Source of the DNA: WHUA01 sp964585785 | GTDB lineage: Bacteria > Pseudomonadota > Alphaproteobacteria > UBA8366 | Length of the DNA: 18,844 bases | Assembly (NCBI GenBank): GCA_964585785.1 | Contig: CAZPFL010000089.1 | Coordinates: 1 to 18,844 of the forward strand | Direction of reading: 5' to 3' | In this document: positions 6,205 to 15,061 of the stretch, one piece after another | Layout: every line of letters starts with the position of its first letter | Numbering within the stretch: position 1 is the stretch's first letter | The notes under the pieces: model-generated | Databases searched by the model: none | Seen by the model: only the letters and a program-made list of their open reading frames with translations | Told to the model about the DNA's origin: nothing | Position numbers and translations under genes: made by a program

Positions 6205-6220
6205 GAAATCAGTGTACAAT
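6193..6220 (+). promoter_or_regulatory. Sigma70-like promoter of the dusB-ntrB-ntrC operon
   Basis: TTGTGC (6193-6198), a 16-base spacer and TACAAT (6215-6220), then 36 bases to the dusB start at 6257. The surroundings are AT-rich compared with the genes. The -35 box lies between two GCATATGC palindromes. Confidence 0.55.
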
Positions 6221-6256
6221 GCCTATATTGTAGTCAATTTCTCAGGTGCCTAATGT

Positions 6257-7246
6257 ATGGGCATTAAGATTGGGCCCATCGATATCGGAACCCGGGTTCT
6301 CCTCGCTCCCATGTCCGGCGTGACCGATGCACCCTTCCGGCAGCTGGTGCGCCGGCTGGGCGGCCGTCTCGTCGTTTCCGAAATGATCGCCAGCGACGCG
6401 ATGATCCGCGCCGTGCGGGCCGAGATGCGCAAGCTGTCGACGGATTGCGCCGAGGAATACCCCATGGCGGTGCAGCTCGCCGGCTGCGAGCCCGAGCAGA
6501 TGGCCGAAGCGGCCCGGCTCAACGTCGACCGCGGGGCGGCGTTCATCGACATCAACTTCGGCTGTCCCGCCAAGAAAGTGGTCAACAAGCTCTCGGGCTC
6601 GGCGATCCTCAGGGACGAGACGCTGGCCGCGCGGCTGATGGAAGCGACGGTGAAGGCCGTCTCCGTGCCCGTCACGCTGAAGATGCGCACCGGCTGGGAC
6701 GAGCAGTCGCGCAATGCGCCGGCGATCGCCCGTATTGCCCAGGAATGCGGCATCCAGATGATCACGGTGCACGGCCGCACCCGCTGCCAGTTCTACAAGG
6801 GCCAGGCCGACTGGCGTTTCATCCGCCAGGTCAAGGAGGCCGTCACCATTCCGGTCGTCGCGAATGGGGACATCACCGGCCCGGAAGACGCCGCCCGTTG
6901 CCTCGCGCTGTCCGGTGCGGACGGCGTAATGATCGGGCGGGCTTCACAGGGAAATCCATGGATAATCAAAAAGATTCACATGTTTCTTGAGAACAAAAAC
7001 GAACTCTGCGAGCCGAGCCTGGCGGCGCAGAAGACAGTCGTGCTGGACCATTATGACGCGCTGCTGCGGCATTACGGATCGGTCCACGGCGCGCGCATCG
7101 CGCGCAAGCACATCTGCTGGTACGCCAAGTCCTTGCCCGACTCGGGAAGCTTCCGGGCCGAGGTCAACCGCATCGACGAGCCGGCGCAGGTCGCCCGCCG
7201 CATCGCGGACTTTTACGACGCCGCGGCGGAGAGGATGGCGGCATGA
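6257..7246 (+). CDS. dusB: tRNA-dihydrouridine synthase (NifR3/DusB type)
   Basis: An FMN enzyme that reduces specific uridines in tRNA to dihydrouridine, using NADPH. The 329-residue protein is a TIM barrel with the hallmark motifs LAPMSGVTDAPFR (residues ~16-28) and INFGCPAKKVVNKLSGSA, where Cys103 is the catalytic acid. Then come HGRTRCQFYKGQADW, for FMN and substrate, and VVANGDI with GADGVMIGRASQGNPW for the FMN phosphate. It was first named nifR3 because it precedes ntrBC in Rhodobacter and Azospirillum, exactly as here. The ATG at 6257 gives the usual MGIKIGPIDIG beginning; another ATG at 6253 is out of frame. The stop overlaps ntrB in ATGA, so the two are translationally coupled. Confidence 0.97.
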   Translation: MGIKIGPIDIGTRVLLAPMSGVTDAPFRQLVRRLGGRLVVSEMIASDAMIRAVRAEMRKLSTDCAEEYPMAVQLAGCEPEQMAEAARLNVDRGAAFIDINFGCPAKKVVNKLSGSAILRDETLAARLMEATVKAVSVPVTLKMRTGWDEQSRNAPAIARIAQECGIQMITVHGRTRCQFYKGQADWRFIRQVKEAVTIPVVANGDITGPEDAARCLALSGADGVMIGRASQGNPWIIKKIHMFLENKNELCEPSLAAQKTVVLDHYDALLRHYGSVHGARIARKHICWYAKSLPDSGSFRAEVNRIDEPAQVARRIADFYDAAAERMAA

Positions 7247-8373
7247 CCCCGGCCAAGCCCCGTTATTCCGAGCCCGTCATGACGGCGCCGGACTCGCCGA
7301 TCGAGCACACGATCATGACGTCACTGCCGGTGCCGATCATCGCGGTCGATGCGAAGGACAACATCGCCTATCTCAACCCTGCCGCCGAGCAGTTCTTCCA
7401 GGGCAGCATGGCGACGCTGTCGGGCGTCAACCTGCAGGACATCATCCCGCATGACAGCCCGGTCTTCGCGCTCGTCCACAAGACCCGGCGGCGCGGCTAC
7501 AGCATGTCGGAGTTCGGCGTCCGGCTCTCGACCCCGCGCATCGGCAGCCACACCGTCGCGGTCGATCTGGCGCCGCTCGTCGATGAGCCCGGCTCGATCC
7601 TGCTGACGCTGCACGAACAGTCGATGGCGGGCCGCATCGATCAGTCGCTGATCCATCGCGACGCGGCGCGGTCGGTCACCGCCATGGCCGCCGTCCTGGC
7701 GCATGAGATCAAGAACCCGCTGTCGGGCGTGCGCGGCGCGGCGCAGCTCATCGAGCAGGAGGGCAGCGGCCAGAACCGCGAGCTCACCCAGCTCATCATC
7801 GACGAGGTCGACCGCATCTGTAAGCTGGTCGATCGCTTCGAGGTGTTTTCCGACCGCCCGCCGATCGACCGCGACGCGGTCAACATCCACGAGGTGCTGG
7901 AGCATGTCATCCGCCTGGCGCGGACCGGCTTCGGCTCCGGCGTGCACATCAAGGAGCTCTACGATCCGTCGCTGCCGCCGGTCTACGGCAACCGCGACGA
8001 GCTGATCCAGATCTTCCTCAATCTCGTCAAGAACGCGGTCGAGGCGGCCCCGGCGGAGGGCGGGGAGGTCGTCGTCAGCACGGCCTACCAGCAGGGTTTC
8101 CGGCTGGCCGTCCCGGGCGCCGAGAGCCAGGTGGACCTGCCGCTGGTCGTCGGCGTGCAGGACAACGGGGACGGCATCCCCGACAACCTCCGCCGGCAGA
8201 TATTCGATCCTTTCATCACCACCAAGATGGGCGGCTCCGGCCTGGGCCTCGCGCTCGTCGCCAAGCTCGTGGGCGAGCACGGCGGCGTGATCGACGTGGA
8301 GAGCCGTCCGCGGCGCACTTTGTTCCGCGTCATGCTGCCGGTCATGAAGCGCAGGGAGAACCAGGATGAGTGA
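7243..8373 (+). CDS. ntrB: Nitrogen regulation sensor histidine kinase NtrB (GlnL)
   Basis: A cytoplasmic kinase/phosphatase that controls NtrC according to nitrogen status through PII proteins. In 376 residues it shows a PAS domain at ~20-130 (VPIIAVDAKDNIAYLNPAAEQFF), then the dimerisation and phosphoacceptor helix LAHEIKNPLSGVRGAAQL with His154. The ATP-binding domain has the N box (FLNLVKNAVEAA), the G1 box (DNGDGIP), an F box (FDPFITTK) and the G2 box (GSGLGLALV). There are no membrane segments, as expected. The ATG overlaps the dusB stop (ATGA). An internal ATG at 7279 is a possible alternative start. The 3' end overlaps ntrC by 8 bases. Confidence 0.97.
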   Translation: MTPAKPRYSEPVMTAPDSPIEHTIMTSLPVPIIAVDAKDNIAYLNPAAEQFFQGSMATLSGVNLQDIIPHDSPVFALVHKTRRRGYSMSEFGVRLSTPRIGSHTVAVDLAPLVDEPGSILLTLHEQSMAGRIDQSLIHRDAARSVTAMAAVLAHEIKNPLSGVRGAAQLIEQEGSGQNRELTQLIIDEVDRICKLVDRFEVFSDRPPIDRDAVNIHEVLEHVIRLARTGFGSGVHIKELYDPSLPPVYGNRDELIQIFLNLVKNAVEAAPAEGGEVVVSTAYQQGFRLAVPGAESQVDLPLVVGVQDNGDGIPDNLRRQIFDPFITTKMGGSGLGLALVAKLVGEHGGVIDVESRPRRTLFRVMLPVMKRRENQDE

Positions 8374-9811
8374 GTCCGTCATTCTCGTCGCCGACGACGA
8401 TCGGGCGATTCGGACGGTCGTGTCCCAGGCCCTCGGCCGTGCGGGCCATCACGTGCGCACCACGGGCAATGCGGCCACGTTGTGGCGCTGGATCTCGGAC
8501 GGCGAGGGGGACCTCGTCATCACCGACGTGCTGATGCCGGACGGCAACGGCCTCGACCTGATTCCCCAGATCCGCAAGCGGCGGCCGGACCTGCGCGTCA
8601 TCGCGATGAGCGCGCAGAACACGCTGCTGACCGCGGTCAAGGCGGCGGAGCGCGGCGCCTTCGAATACATTCCCAAGCCCTTCGACCTCAACGAGCTTCT
8701 GAGCACGGTCAACCGCGCGCTGTCCGAGGCGTCGGCCAAGCCGTCGCATGCCGCGGGCGAGGTGGACGTGCAGGAGAACCTGCCGCTGATCGGCCGCTCG
8801 CCGGCGATGCAGGAGATCTACCGCGTGCTCGCGCGCCTGATGTCGACCGACCTCACGGTGCTGATTTCCGGCGAGTCGGGCACCGGCAAGGAGCTCGTCG
8901 CCCGCGCGCTGCACGAATACGGCAAGCGGCGCAACGGTCCGTTCGTCGCCATCAACATGGCCGCGATTCCGCGCGAGCTGATCGAAAGCGAGCTGTTCGG
9001 CCACGAGAAGGGCGCGTTCACCGGCGCCAACACGCGCTACGCCGGCCGCTTCGAGCAGGCCGACGGCGGCACGCTGTTCCTGGACGAGATCGGCGATATG
9101 CCGATCGACGCGCAGACCCGTCTGCTGCGCGTGCTGCAGGAGGGCGAGTTCACCACCGTCGGCGGGCGCACGCCGATCCGCGCCAATGTGCGCATCGTCG
9201 CCGCGACGCATCGCGATCTTGGCCGCCTGGTCGCGCAGGGGCTGTTCCGCGAGGACCTGTATTACCGCCTCAACGTGGTGCCGCTGCGCCTGCCGCCGCT
9301 GCGCGAGCGGGCGGACGACATCCCCGACCTGGTGCGCCACTTCCTGGCCTCGGCGACGGCGGAAGGCCTGCCGGCGAAGGCGCTGGACAACGCCGCGATG
9401 GAGCGGCTGAAGCGTCACCGCTGGCCGGGCAACGTCCGCGAGCTGGAGAACGTGGTCCGGCGCTTCGCCGCGCTTTACTCGCAGGAGACGATCACCGCCG
9501 ACGTGGTGGAAGCGGAGCTGGCCGATGTCGGCCCCGCCAACGGGTCGAACGCCGTCGACGAGGAGGAAAGCCTGACCGAGGCGGTGGAGCGTCACCTCAA
9601 GACCTATTTCGACGCGCATGAAGGCGAGTTGCCGGCGTCCGGGCTCTATGACCGGGTGCTGCGCGAGGTCGAACGGCCGCTGATCCGGCTCAGCCTGACG
9701 GCGACGCGCGGCAACCAGGTGCGCGCCGCGCAGCTGCTCGGCCTGAACCGCAACACGTTGCGCAAGAAAATCCGGGACCTTGACATTGCGGTTATCCGGG
9801 GGGCCCAATAG
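8366..9811 (+). CDS. ntrC: Nitrogen regulation response regulator NtrC, sigma54 activator
   Basis: A phosphorylation-dependent activator of sigma54 promoters for nitrogen assimilation genes. The 481-residue protein has three full domains. The receiver has the acidic pocket DDD (10-12) and phosphoacceptor Asp54. The AAA+ domain has Walker A GESGTGKE (169-176), an intact GAFTGA loop (216-221) that contacts sigma54, and Walker B GTLFLDEIGDMP. The C-terminal Fis-type helix-turn-helix ends in RAAQLLGLNRNTLRKKIRDL. Length and motifs are normal. The start overlaps ntrB by 8 bases, so the pair is one unit. 104 bases separate it from ntrY. Confidence 0.98.
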   Translation: MSESVILVADDDRAIRTVVSQALGRAGHHVRTTGNAATLWRWISDGEGDLVITDVLMPDGNGLDLIPQIRKRRPDLRVIAMSAQNTLLTAVKAAERGAFEYIPKPFDLNELLSTVNRALSEASAKPSHAAGEVDVQENLPLIGRSPAMQEIYRVLARLMSTDLTVLISGESGTGKELVARALHEYGKRRNGPFVAINMAAIPRELIESELFGHEKGAFTGANTRYAGRFEQADGGTLFLDEIGDMPIDAQTRLLRVLQEGEFTTVGGRTPIRANVRIVAATHRDLGRLVAQGLFREDLYYRLNVVPLRLPPLRERADDIPDLVRHFLASATAEGLPAKALDNAAMERLKRHRWPGNVRELENVVRRFAALYSQETITADVVEAELADVGPANGSNAVDEEESLTEAVERHLKTYFDAHEGELPASGLYDRVLREVERPLIRLSLTATRGNQVRAAQLLGLNRNTLRKKIRDLDIAVIRGAQ

Positions 9812-9866
9812 GCGGCTCTTGGTGACAACGGTCGGTCGCCCGGGATAGCACGGGCGGACGGCGGCG

Positions 9867-9878
9867 CATTGCAGAATA
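9867..9878 (+). promoter_or_regulatory. CATTGCAGAATA motif upstream of ntrY, shared with the hfq promoter
   Basis: The 12 bases CATTGCAGAATA lie 37 bases before the ntrY ATG and recur exactly at 16659-16670 upstream of hfq. In the hfq copy TTGCAG serves as a convincing -35 box. Here no good -10 follows at 16-18 bases, so it may instead be a protein site or chance. Confidence 0.3.
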
Positions 9879-9915
9879 CTGAAATCCGTATCGGCGACAC
9901 AATTCTGACCGCTTG

Positions 9916-12198
9916 ATGAGCGCGACAGAGCAACCTGCACCGGGCGTACATCGCCGAATGGAACGGCTCGCCGCCTGGGCGGCCAGCGTTCATCTCGGCC
10001 GAATCCTGACGGCCGCGCTCGCGGTCGCTGCGGTCGCTGTCGTCTCGGGGACCTTCGCGTCGATTCGGGGCTTCCCGCCCTTCGGCTCGGACCCCGGCCA
10101 GGTGCTGCTGTGGCTGTACGCCGACCTGATCGTCCTCCTGCTGCTGTCGGTGGTGATCGCCTGGCGCGTCGTGGCGCTCTGGGTCGAGCGGCGCCGCGGC
10201 GCGGCCGGCTCGCGTCTGCATGTCCGCCTGGTGCGGCTGTTCGGCTTCGTCTCGGTCGTGCCCGCGATCATCGTCGCGCTCGCCTCCATCATCTTCTTCA
10301 ATTTCGGCCTGCAGTCCTGGCTCAGCAGCCAGGTGCGCACGGTGCTCAACGAATCGGTCGCCGTCGCGGAGGCGTATCTGCAGGAGCACAAGCAGAATAT
10401 CCGCGCCGACGCGCTCGCCATGGCGCAGGACCTCAGCCGCGACGCGCCGGCGCTGGAGAACAATCCAAAGCTGTTCAACCGCGTGGTCGATTTCCAGACC
10501 CGCGTGCGCGAGCTGTCCGAGGCGATCGTCTTCGACGGCAGCGGCACGGTTCGCGCCCGCTCGGGCTTCTCCTACCTGCTGGAAATCGACCCGATCCCGC
10601 AGAACGCGCTCGACATCGCGCGCAAAGGCGAGGTCGCGGTGCTGACCGGCACCGACGACGACCGGGTGCGCGCCCTGGTGAGGCTCGACGGCTTCCTCGA
10701 CATGTATCTGTTCGTCGGCCGGGTGGTCGATCCCAAGGTGGTCGCGCATACGATCAAGACGCGCGGCGCGGTGAAGCGGTTCGAGCGGCTGGAATTCCAG
10801 CGCGCCGACATGCAGGTCAGCTTCGCGTTGGTCTTCGTCGGCATCGCGATGGTCATGCTGCTGTCCGCGTCCTGGGTCGGCCTGCTGATGGCGTCCAAGC
10901 TGTCGCGGCCGTTGAGCGCGCTGATCGCGGCGACCGAGCGGGTGCGCGCCGGCGATCTGAGCGCGCGCGTGCCCGAGCAGGGCGCGCCGGACGAGATCGG
11001 CTCGCTCAGCCGCGCCTTCAACCGCATGACCAACGACCTGGAGCAGAACCGCCAGGAGCTGCTGGAAGCCAACCGCCAGCTCGACCAGCGCCGTCGCTTC
11101 ACCGAGGCGGTGCTCGAAGGCGTGTCGGCCGGCGTCATCGGTCTCGACGAGCAGGGCCGGGTCAACCTGCCGAACGCGTCCGCCGCGGACCTGCTCGGCA
11201 TTCCCGCCGAGCGCATGGTCGGTCATCCACTGGGCGAGCTGGTGCCGGAAATCGACGGGCTGTTGCGCGACGCGCGCCGGTCGCGCAGCGGCCGGCCGGT
11301 CGAGGCGGAGATCCGCCTGCAGCGCGCCAAGGAGACGCACACGCTAATGGTCCGCGTCACGATCGAGCGGGACGGCGCGGAGATAAAAGGCTATGTCGTC
11401 ACCTTCGACGACGTGTCCGACCTCGTCGCCGCGCAGCGCAAGGCCGCCTGGGCCGACGTGGCGCGCCGCATCGCGCATGAGATCCGCAATCCGCTGACCC
11501 CGATCCAGCTATCGGCCGAGCGGCTCAAGCGTAAATATCTCCGCGAGATCACCAGCGATCCCGATACCTTCGCGACCTGCACCGACACGATCGTCCGGCA
11601 TGTCGGCGATATCGGCCGCATGGTCGAGGAGTTCTCCAGCTTCGCGCGCGTGCCGGCGCCGGTGATGCGGCTGGAGAACCTCACCGATCTCGTCCGGCAG
11701 ACGATTTTCCTGCAGCGCGCCGCGCATGGAAAAATCTCGATCACCTCGGAACTGCCGGACCACGCGATGTATTATCGTTGCGACGGCCGCCAGCTGAGCC
11801 AGGCGCTGACGAACCTGATGCTCAACGCGGCGGAAGCGATCGACGGTCGGCAAGGGGACGGCCTGGCGCCGGGCAGGATCATCGTCCGGCTGGTCAACGA
11901 AGAGGGGACGACCGCCATCGAAGTCGAAGACAACGGCAAGGGGCTGCCGCAGGAAGCGCGCGAGCGCCTGACCGAGCCGTATTTCACCACGCGGCTCAAG
12001 GGAACGGGCCTTGGGCTTGCCATCGTGAAGAAAATCATGGAAGACCACGGGGGCGGCATTCGCCTCGATGACGCGCCGACGGGTGGCGCGCGGGTGCGGC
12101 TCGAGCTGCCGGGCAATCCGGTCAGCCAAGAAGAAGCGCGCGCCGAGCTGACGGCCGAGATGGCCGGCGCCGCCTTGGTCCCGGGAGGTAGGGCCTGA
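9916..12198 (+). CDS. ntrY: Membrane sensor histidine kinase NtrY
   Basis: The kinase partner of NtrX, linked in Alphaproteobacteria to nitrogen, redox and envelope regulation. In 760 residues there are membrane spans at about 20-42, 58-82 and 110-135. An extracytoplasmic region follows to about 305, then a fourth span (SFALVFVGIAMVMLLSASW) and a HAMP linker (KLSRPLSALIAATERVRAGD). Next are a PAS domain (FTEAVLEGVSAGVIGLDEQG), the phosphoacceptor helix RIAHEIRNPLTPIQL with His521, and the ATPase boxes NLMLNAAEAI, DNGKGL and GTGLGLAIV. All kinase residues are intact. ATG 9916 is preferred over TTG 9913; no clear Shine-Dalgarno precedes either. The stop overlaps the ntrX ATG by one base (TGATG). 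Confidence 0.96.
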   Translation: MSATEQPAPGVHRRMERLAAWAASVHLGRILTAALAVAAVAVVSGTFASIRGFPPFGSDPGQVLLWLYADLIVLLLLSVVIAWRVVALWVERRRGAAGSRLHVRLVRLFGFVSVVPAIIVALASIIFFNFGLQSWLSSQVRTVLNESVAVAEAYLQEHKQNIRADALAMAQDLSRDAPALENNPKLFNRVVDFQTRVRELSEAIVFDGSGTVRARSGFSYLLEIDPIPQNALDIARKGEVAVLTGTDDDRVRALVRLDGFLDMYLFVGRVVDPKVVAHTIKTRGAVKRFERLEFQRADMQVSFALVFVGIAMVMLLSASWVGLLMASKLSRPLSALIAATERVRAGDLSARVPEQGAPDEIGSLSRAFNRMTNDLEQNRQELLEANRQLDQRRRFTEAVLEGVSAGVIGLDEQGRVNLPNASAADLLGIPAERMVGHPLGELVPEIDGLLRDARRSRSGRPVEAEIRLQRAKETHTLMVRVTIERDGAEIKGYVVTFDDVSDLVAAQRKAAWADVARRIAHEIRNPLTPIQLSAERLKRKYLREITSDPDTFATCTDTIVRHVGDIGRMVEEFSSFARVPAPVMRLENLTDLVRQTIFLQRAAHGKISITSELPDHAMYYRCDGRQLSQALTNLMLNAAEAIDGRQGDGLAPGRIIVRLVNEEGTTAIEVEDNGKGLPQEARERLTEPYFTTRLKGTGLGLAIVKKIMEDHGGGIRLDDAPTGGARVRLELPGNPVSQEEARAELTAEMAGAALVPGGRA

Positions 12199-13598
12199 TG
12201 GCCAATGACATCCTGATCGTCGACGATGAGGCGGATATCCGCAAGATCATCGCCGGCATCCTGCAAGACGAGGGCTATGCCACGCGTGAAGCGGGCAGCA
12301 GCGCCGAGGCGTTGAGCGCCATCCAGGCGCGCCAGCCGAGCCTCATCATTCTCGATGTGTGGCTGCAGAACAGCCAGTATGACGGGCTGCAGATGCTCGA
12401 AATGATTCGCCGCGACAATCCCGACCAGCAGGTCGTCATGATCAGCGGACACGCCACCTTCGACATGGCGGTGCGCGCGACCAAGATGGGCGCCTACGAC
12501 TTCCTCACCAAGCCGTTCAAGTCGGACGTGCTGTTGCACACCATCGCGCGCGCGCTCGAAGACGCCCGCCTGCGCCAGGAAAATCGCGTGCTGAAGGAAC
12601 AGGTCGGCGGCCCGATCGTCGACCTGACCGGCAATTCGCCGGCGATCGTCCATCTGCGCCAGGCGCTCGAGAAGGTCGCGCCGACCGACAGCCGCGTGCT
12701 GATCACCGGCTCGCCGGGATCGGGCAAGAGCGTCGTCGCGCGGCTGCTGCACGACCGGTCGAACCGGGCCGGCGGCCCCTATGTCGTGCTCAATTGCGCC
12801 GGGCTCGAGCCCGACCGGCTCGAATCCGCGCTTTTCGGGAACGAGGCGACGGCCAATTCGGCGCGCCGCGTCGGCGTGCTGGAGCAGGCGCATGGCGGCA
12901 CGCTGCTGCTCGACGAGATCGCCGACATGCCGATGGAGACGCAGGCGAAGATCGTCCGCGTGCTGCACCGGCCGCGCTTCAACCGGCTGGGCGGCGAGGG
13001 CTGGGTCGAGGTCGACGTGCGCGTGATCGCGACGACGAACCGCGACCTCAAGCGCGAGATCGAGGCCGGCAACTTCCGCGAGGACCTGTATTACCGCCTG
13101 AACGTCGTGCCGCTCATGGTGCCGCCGCTGGAGGTGCGCCGCGCCGATATCCCCGAGCTCTCCAAGCAGGTGATGGCGCGCTGCGCGGCGGCCAAGGGTC
13201 GCTCGCCGCGCGTCTTGTCGGAGGAGGCGCTGATCGCGCTGCAGGCCTATGAATGGCCCGGCAACGTCTGGGAGCTGGTCAACGTCATCGAGCGGCTGCT
13301 GCTGCCCAATTCGGGCGACCCGGACGCGCCGGTGCGCGCGGACGCCGTGGCCGAAGCGATCGGCGGCGGCTCGCCGGATTTCCTGCGCTCCGACGCGTCG
13401 CTCGGCATCATGAACCAGCCGCTGCGCGAGGCGCGGGAAGACTTCGAGCGGCAATATCTCACCTTCCATCTCGCGCGGTTCGGCGGCAACATCAGCCGCA
13501 CGGCGGGCTTTGTCGGCATGGATCGCGCGGCATTGCACCGGAAACTCAAGGGGCTCGGCGTTCACAACGCCGAGCGCGTCACCAAGACAGGCGCTTGA
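12198..13598 (+). CDS. ntrX: Response regulator NtrX, NtrC-like but without GAFTGA
   Basis: The regulator paired with NtrY. The 466-residue protein has a receiver domain with VDDE (8-11) and phosphoacceptor Asp53. Its AAA+ domain has Walker A GSPGSGKS and Walker B GTLLLDEIADMP, and a C-terminal Fis-type helix-turn-helix ends in GFVGMDRAALHRKLKGLGV. Where NtrC has GAFTGA this protein reads NEATANSARRVGV (from residue ~215), so it should not remodel sigma54 polymerase. Alphaproteobacterial NtrX proteins generally lack the motif and can act at sigma70 promoters (known for the family). It is coupled to ntrY by TGATG and followed by trkA after 21 bases. Confidence 0.97.
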   Translation: MANDILIVDDEADIRKIIAGILQDEGYATREAGSSAEALSAIQARQPSLIILDVWLQNSQYDGLQMLEMIRRDNPDQQVVMISGHATFDMAVRATKMGAYDFLTKPFKSDVLLHTIARALEDARLRQENRVLKEQVGGPIVDLTGNSPAIVHLRQALEKVAPTDSRVLITGSPGSGKSVVARLLHDRSNRAGGPYVVLNCAGLEPDRLESALFGNEATANSARRVGVLEQAHGGTLLLDEIADMPMETQAKIVRVLHRPRFNRLGGEGWVEVDVRVIATTNRDLKREIEAGNFREDLYYRLNVVPLMVPPLEVRRADIPELSKQVMARCAAAKGRSPRVLSEEALIALQAYEWPGNVWELVNVIERLLLPNSGDPDAPVRADAVAEAIGGGSPDFLRSDASLGIMNQPLREAREDFERQYLTFHLARFGGNISRTAGFVGMDRAALHRKLKGLGVHNAERVTKTGA

Positions 13599-13619
13599 GC
13601 GCGGAAACGGTCGACGACC

Positions 13620-14993
13620 ATGAAGGTTATCATCTGTGGGGCCGGCCAGGTCGGCTATCACATCGCCAGCTATCTCGCGAGCGAGCAGAACGACGTCACG
13701 GTGATCGACCAGGCGCCGGAGCTGATCGCGCGGGTCAACGAGACGCTCGACGTGCAGGCCTTCGTCGGCAATGCCTCGCAGCCGGACGTGCTGGAGAATG
13801 CGGGCGCGGCGGACGCCGACATGATCATCGCGGTGACCTTCGCCGACGAGGTCAACATGGTGGCCTGCCAGGTCGCGCATTCGCTGTTCAACGTGCCGAC
13901 CAAGATCGCGCGCATCCGCCAGCAGAGCTTCCTCGAGCCGGTCTGGGCCGACCTGTTCAGCCGCGACCACATGCCGATCGACGTCATCATCTCGCCCGAG
14001 ATCGAGGTGGCGCAGGCGATCTCGCGCCGGCTCGCCGTGCCGGGCGCCTTCGACATGATCCCCTTGGCCGAGGACAAGGTGCGGGTGATCGGCGTGCGCT
14101 GCATGGAAGACTGCCCGATCGTCAACACGCCGCTGCGCCAGCTCACCGAGCTGTTTCCCGACCTGCACATCGTTGTGGTCGGCATCGTGCACGAGGAGAA
14201 CGCCTTCATCCCGAAATCCACCGACCAGATGGTGCCGGGGGACGAGGTGTATTTCGTTGCCGATACCGAGCATGTGCCGCGCGCGCTCGCCGCTTTCGGC
14301 TACCAGGAGCAGGAAGCGCACCGCATGGTGATCATCGGCGGCGGCAATATCGGCCTCAACCTCGCCAAGCTGATCGAGGCGACGCCGGACATGACCGCCC
14401 GCATTATCGAGCGCGACCAGGCGCGGGCGCGCAAGATCGCCTCCCTGCTGCCCGATACGATGGTGACCTGGGGCGACGGCCTGGACGCCGAGATCCTCGA
14501 GGAGATCAACATCCGCTCCGCCGACACCGTGGTCGCGGTGACCGACGACGACGAGACCAATATCCTGGGCTCGCTGCTCGCAAAGCGCTACGGCGTCGAG
14601 CGGACGATCGCGCTCGCCAACAAGACGACCTATTCGTCGCTCGTGACCACGCTCGGCATCGATGTGCTGGTCAATCCGCGGGCGATAACGGTCTCGACGA
14701 TCCTCCAGCACATCCGGCGCGGCCGTATCCGCGCGGTGCATTCACTGCGCGACGGCTTCGGCGAGGTCATCGAGGCGGAGGCGCTGGAAACCTCGCCCCT
14801 GGTCGGCTCCCAGATCAAGGAGGGCAAGCTGCCGGCCGGCGTGATCATCGGCGCGATCGTGCGTGACGGCGCGGTCATCATCCCGCGCGGCGATACCGAC
14901 GTGCGCGCCCGCGACCGGGTGATCCTGCTGGCGACCACGGGGTCGGTGAAAAAAGTCGAGAAGCTGTTCGCCGTCAGGCTGGAGTTTTTCTAG
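13620..14993 (+). CDS. trkA: Trk potassium uptake regulatory protein TrkA
   Basis: A peripheral, nucleotide-binding subunit that gates the TrkH/TrkG K+ channel at the inner membrane. The 457 residues form two tandem RCK repeats, as in E. coli TrkA (458 residues). The first NAD-binding fold starts at residue 1 with VIICGAGQVGYHIASYLA. The second begins at about residue 235 with MVIIGGGNIGLNLAKLIE. Each is followed by a TrkA-C ligand domain; the second includes LVGSQIKEGKLPAGVIIGAI. Both GxGxxG loops and the acidic strand ends (VIDQ, IIERD) are present. It follows ntrX by 21 bases and is probably in the same transcript. The channel subunit gene is not in this window. Confidence 0.96.
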   Translation: MKVIICGAGQVGYHIASYLASEQNDVTVIDQAPELIARVNETLDVQAFVGNASQPDVLENAGAADADMIIAVTFADEVNMVACQVAHSLFNVPTKIARIRQQSFLEPVWADLFSRDHMPIDVIISPEIEVAQAISRRLAVPGAFDMIPLAEDKVRVIGVRCMEDCPIVNTPLRQLTELFPDLHIVVVGIVHEENAFIPKSTDQMVPGDEVYFVADTEHVPRALAAFGYQEQEAHRMVIIGGGNIGLNLAKLIEATPDMTARIIERDQARARKIASLLPDTMVTWGDGLDAEILEEINIRSADTVVAVTDDDETNILGSLLAKRYGVERTIALANKTTYSSLVTTLGIDVLVNPRAITVSTILQHIRRGRIRAVHSLRDGFGEVIEAEALETSPLVGSQIKEGKLPAGVIIGAIVRDGAVIIPRGDTDVRARDRVILLATTGSVKKVEKLFAVRLEFF

Positions 14994-15061
14994 GTCATCA
15001 TCATATTTCTATCAAACGCGCCGGAAACCGGCTCGCGGTCGGGGAAAGAGAAGGGATCGCA

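Noticed and set aside
8342..9940. Open frame of 532 codons on the minus strand
   Set aside because: Antisense to ntrC; same composition artefact.
9646..11340. Open frame of 564 codons on the minus strand
   Set aside because: Antisense to ntrC and ntrY; low-complexity RHDAQ-rich composition and no recognisable domain.
11772..14741. Open frame of 989 codons on the minus strand
   Set aside because: It is antisense to ntrY, ntrX and trkA, whose proteins have full family motifs. The minus-strand translation is dominated by R, D, H, A, L and Q, as expected from GC-rich codon bias mirrored on the opposite strand.
15019..15033. GCCGG-AAA-CCGGC hairpin after trkA as a terminator
   Set aside because: Only five pairs and no T-tract; the next gene follows within 30 bases.
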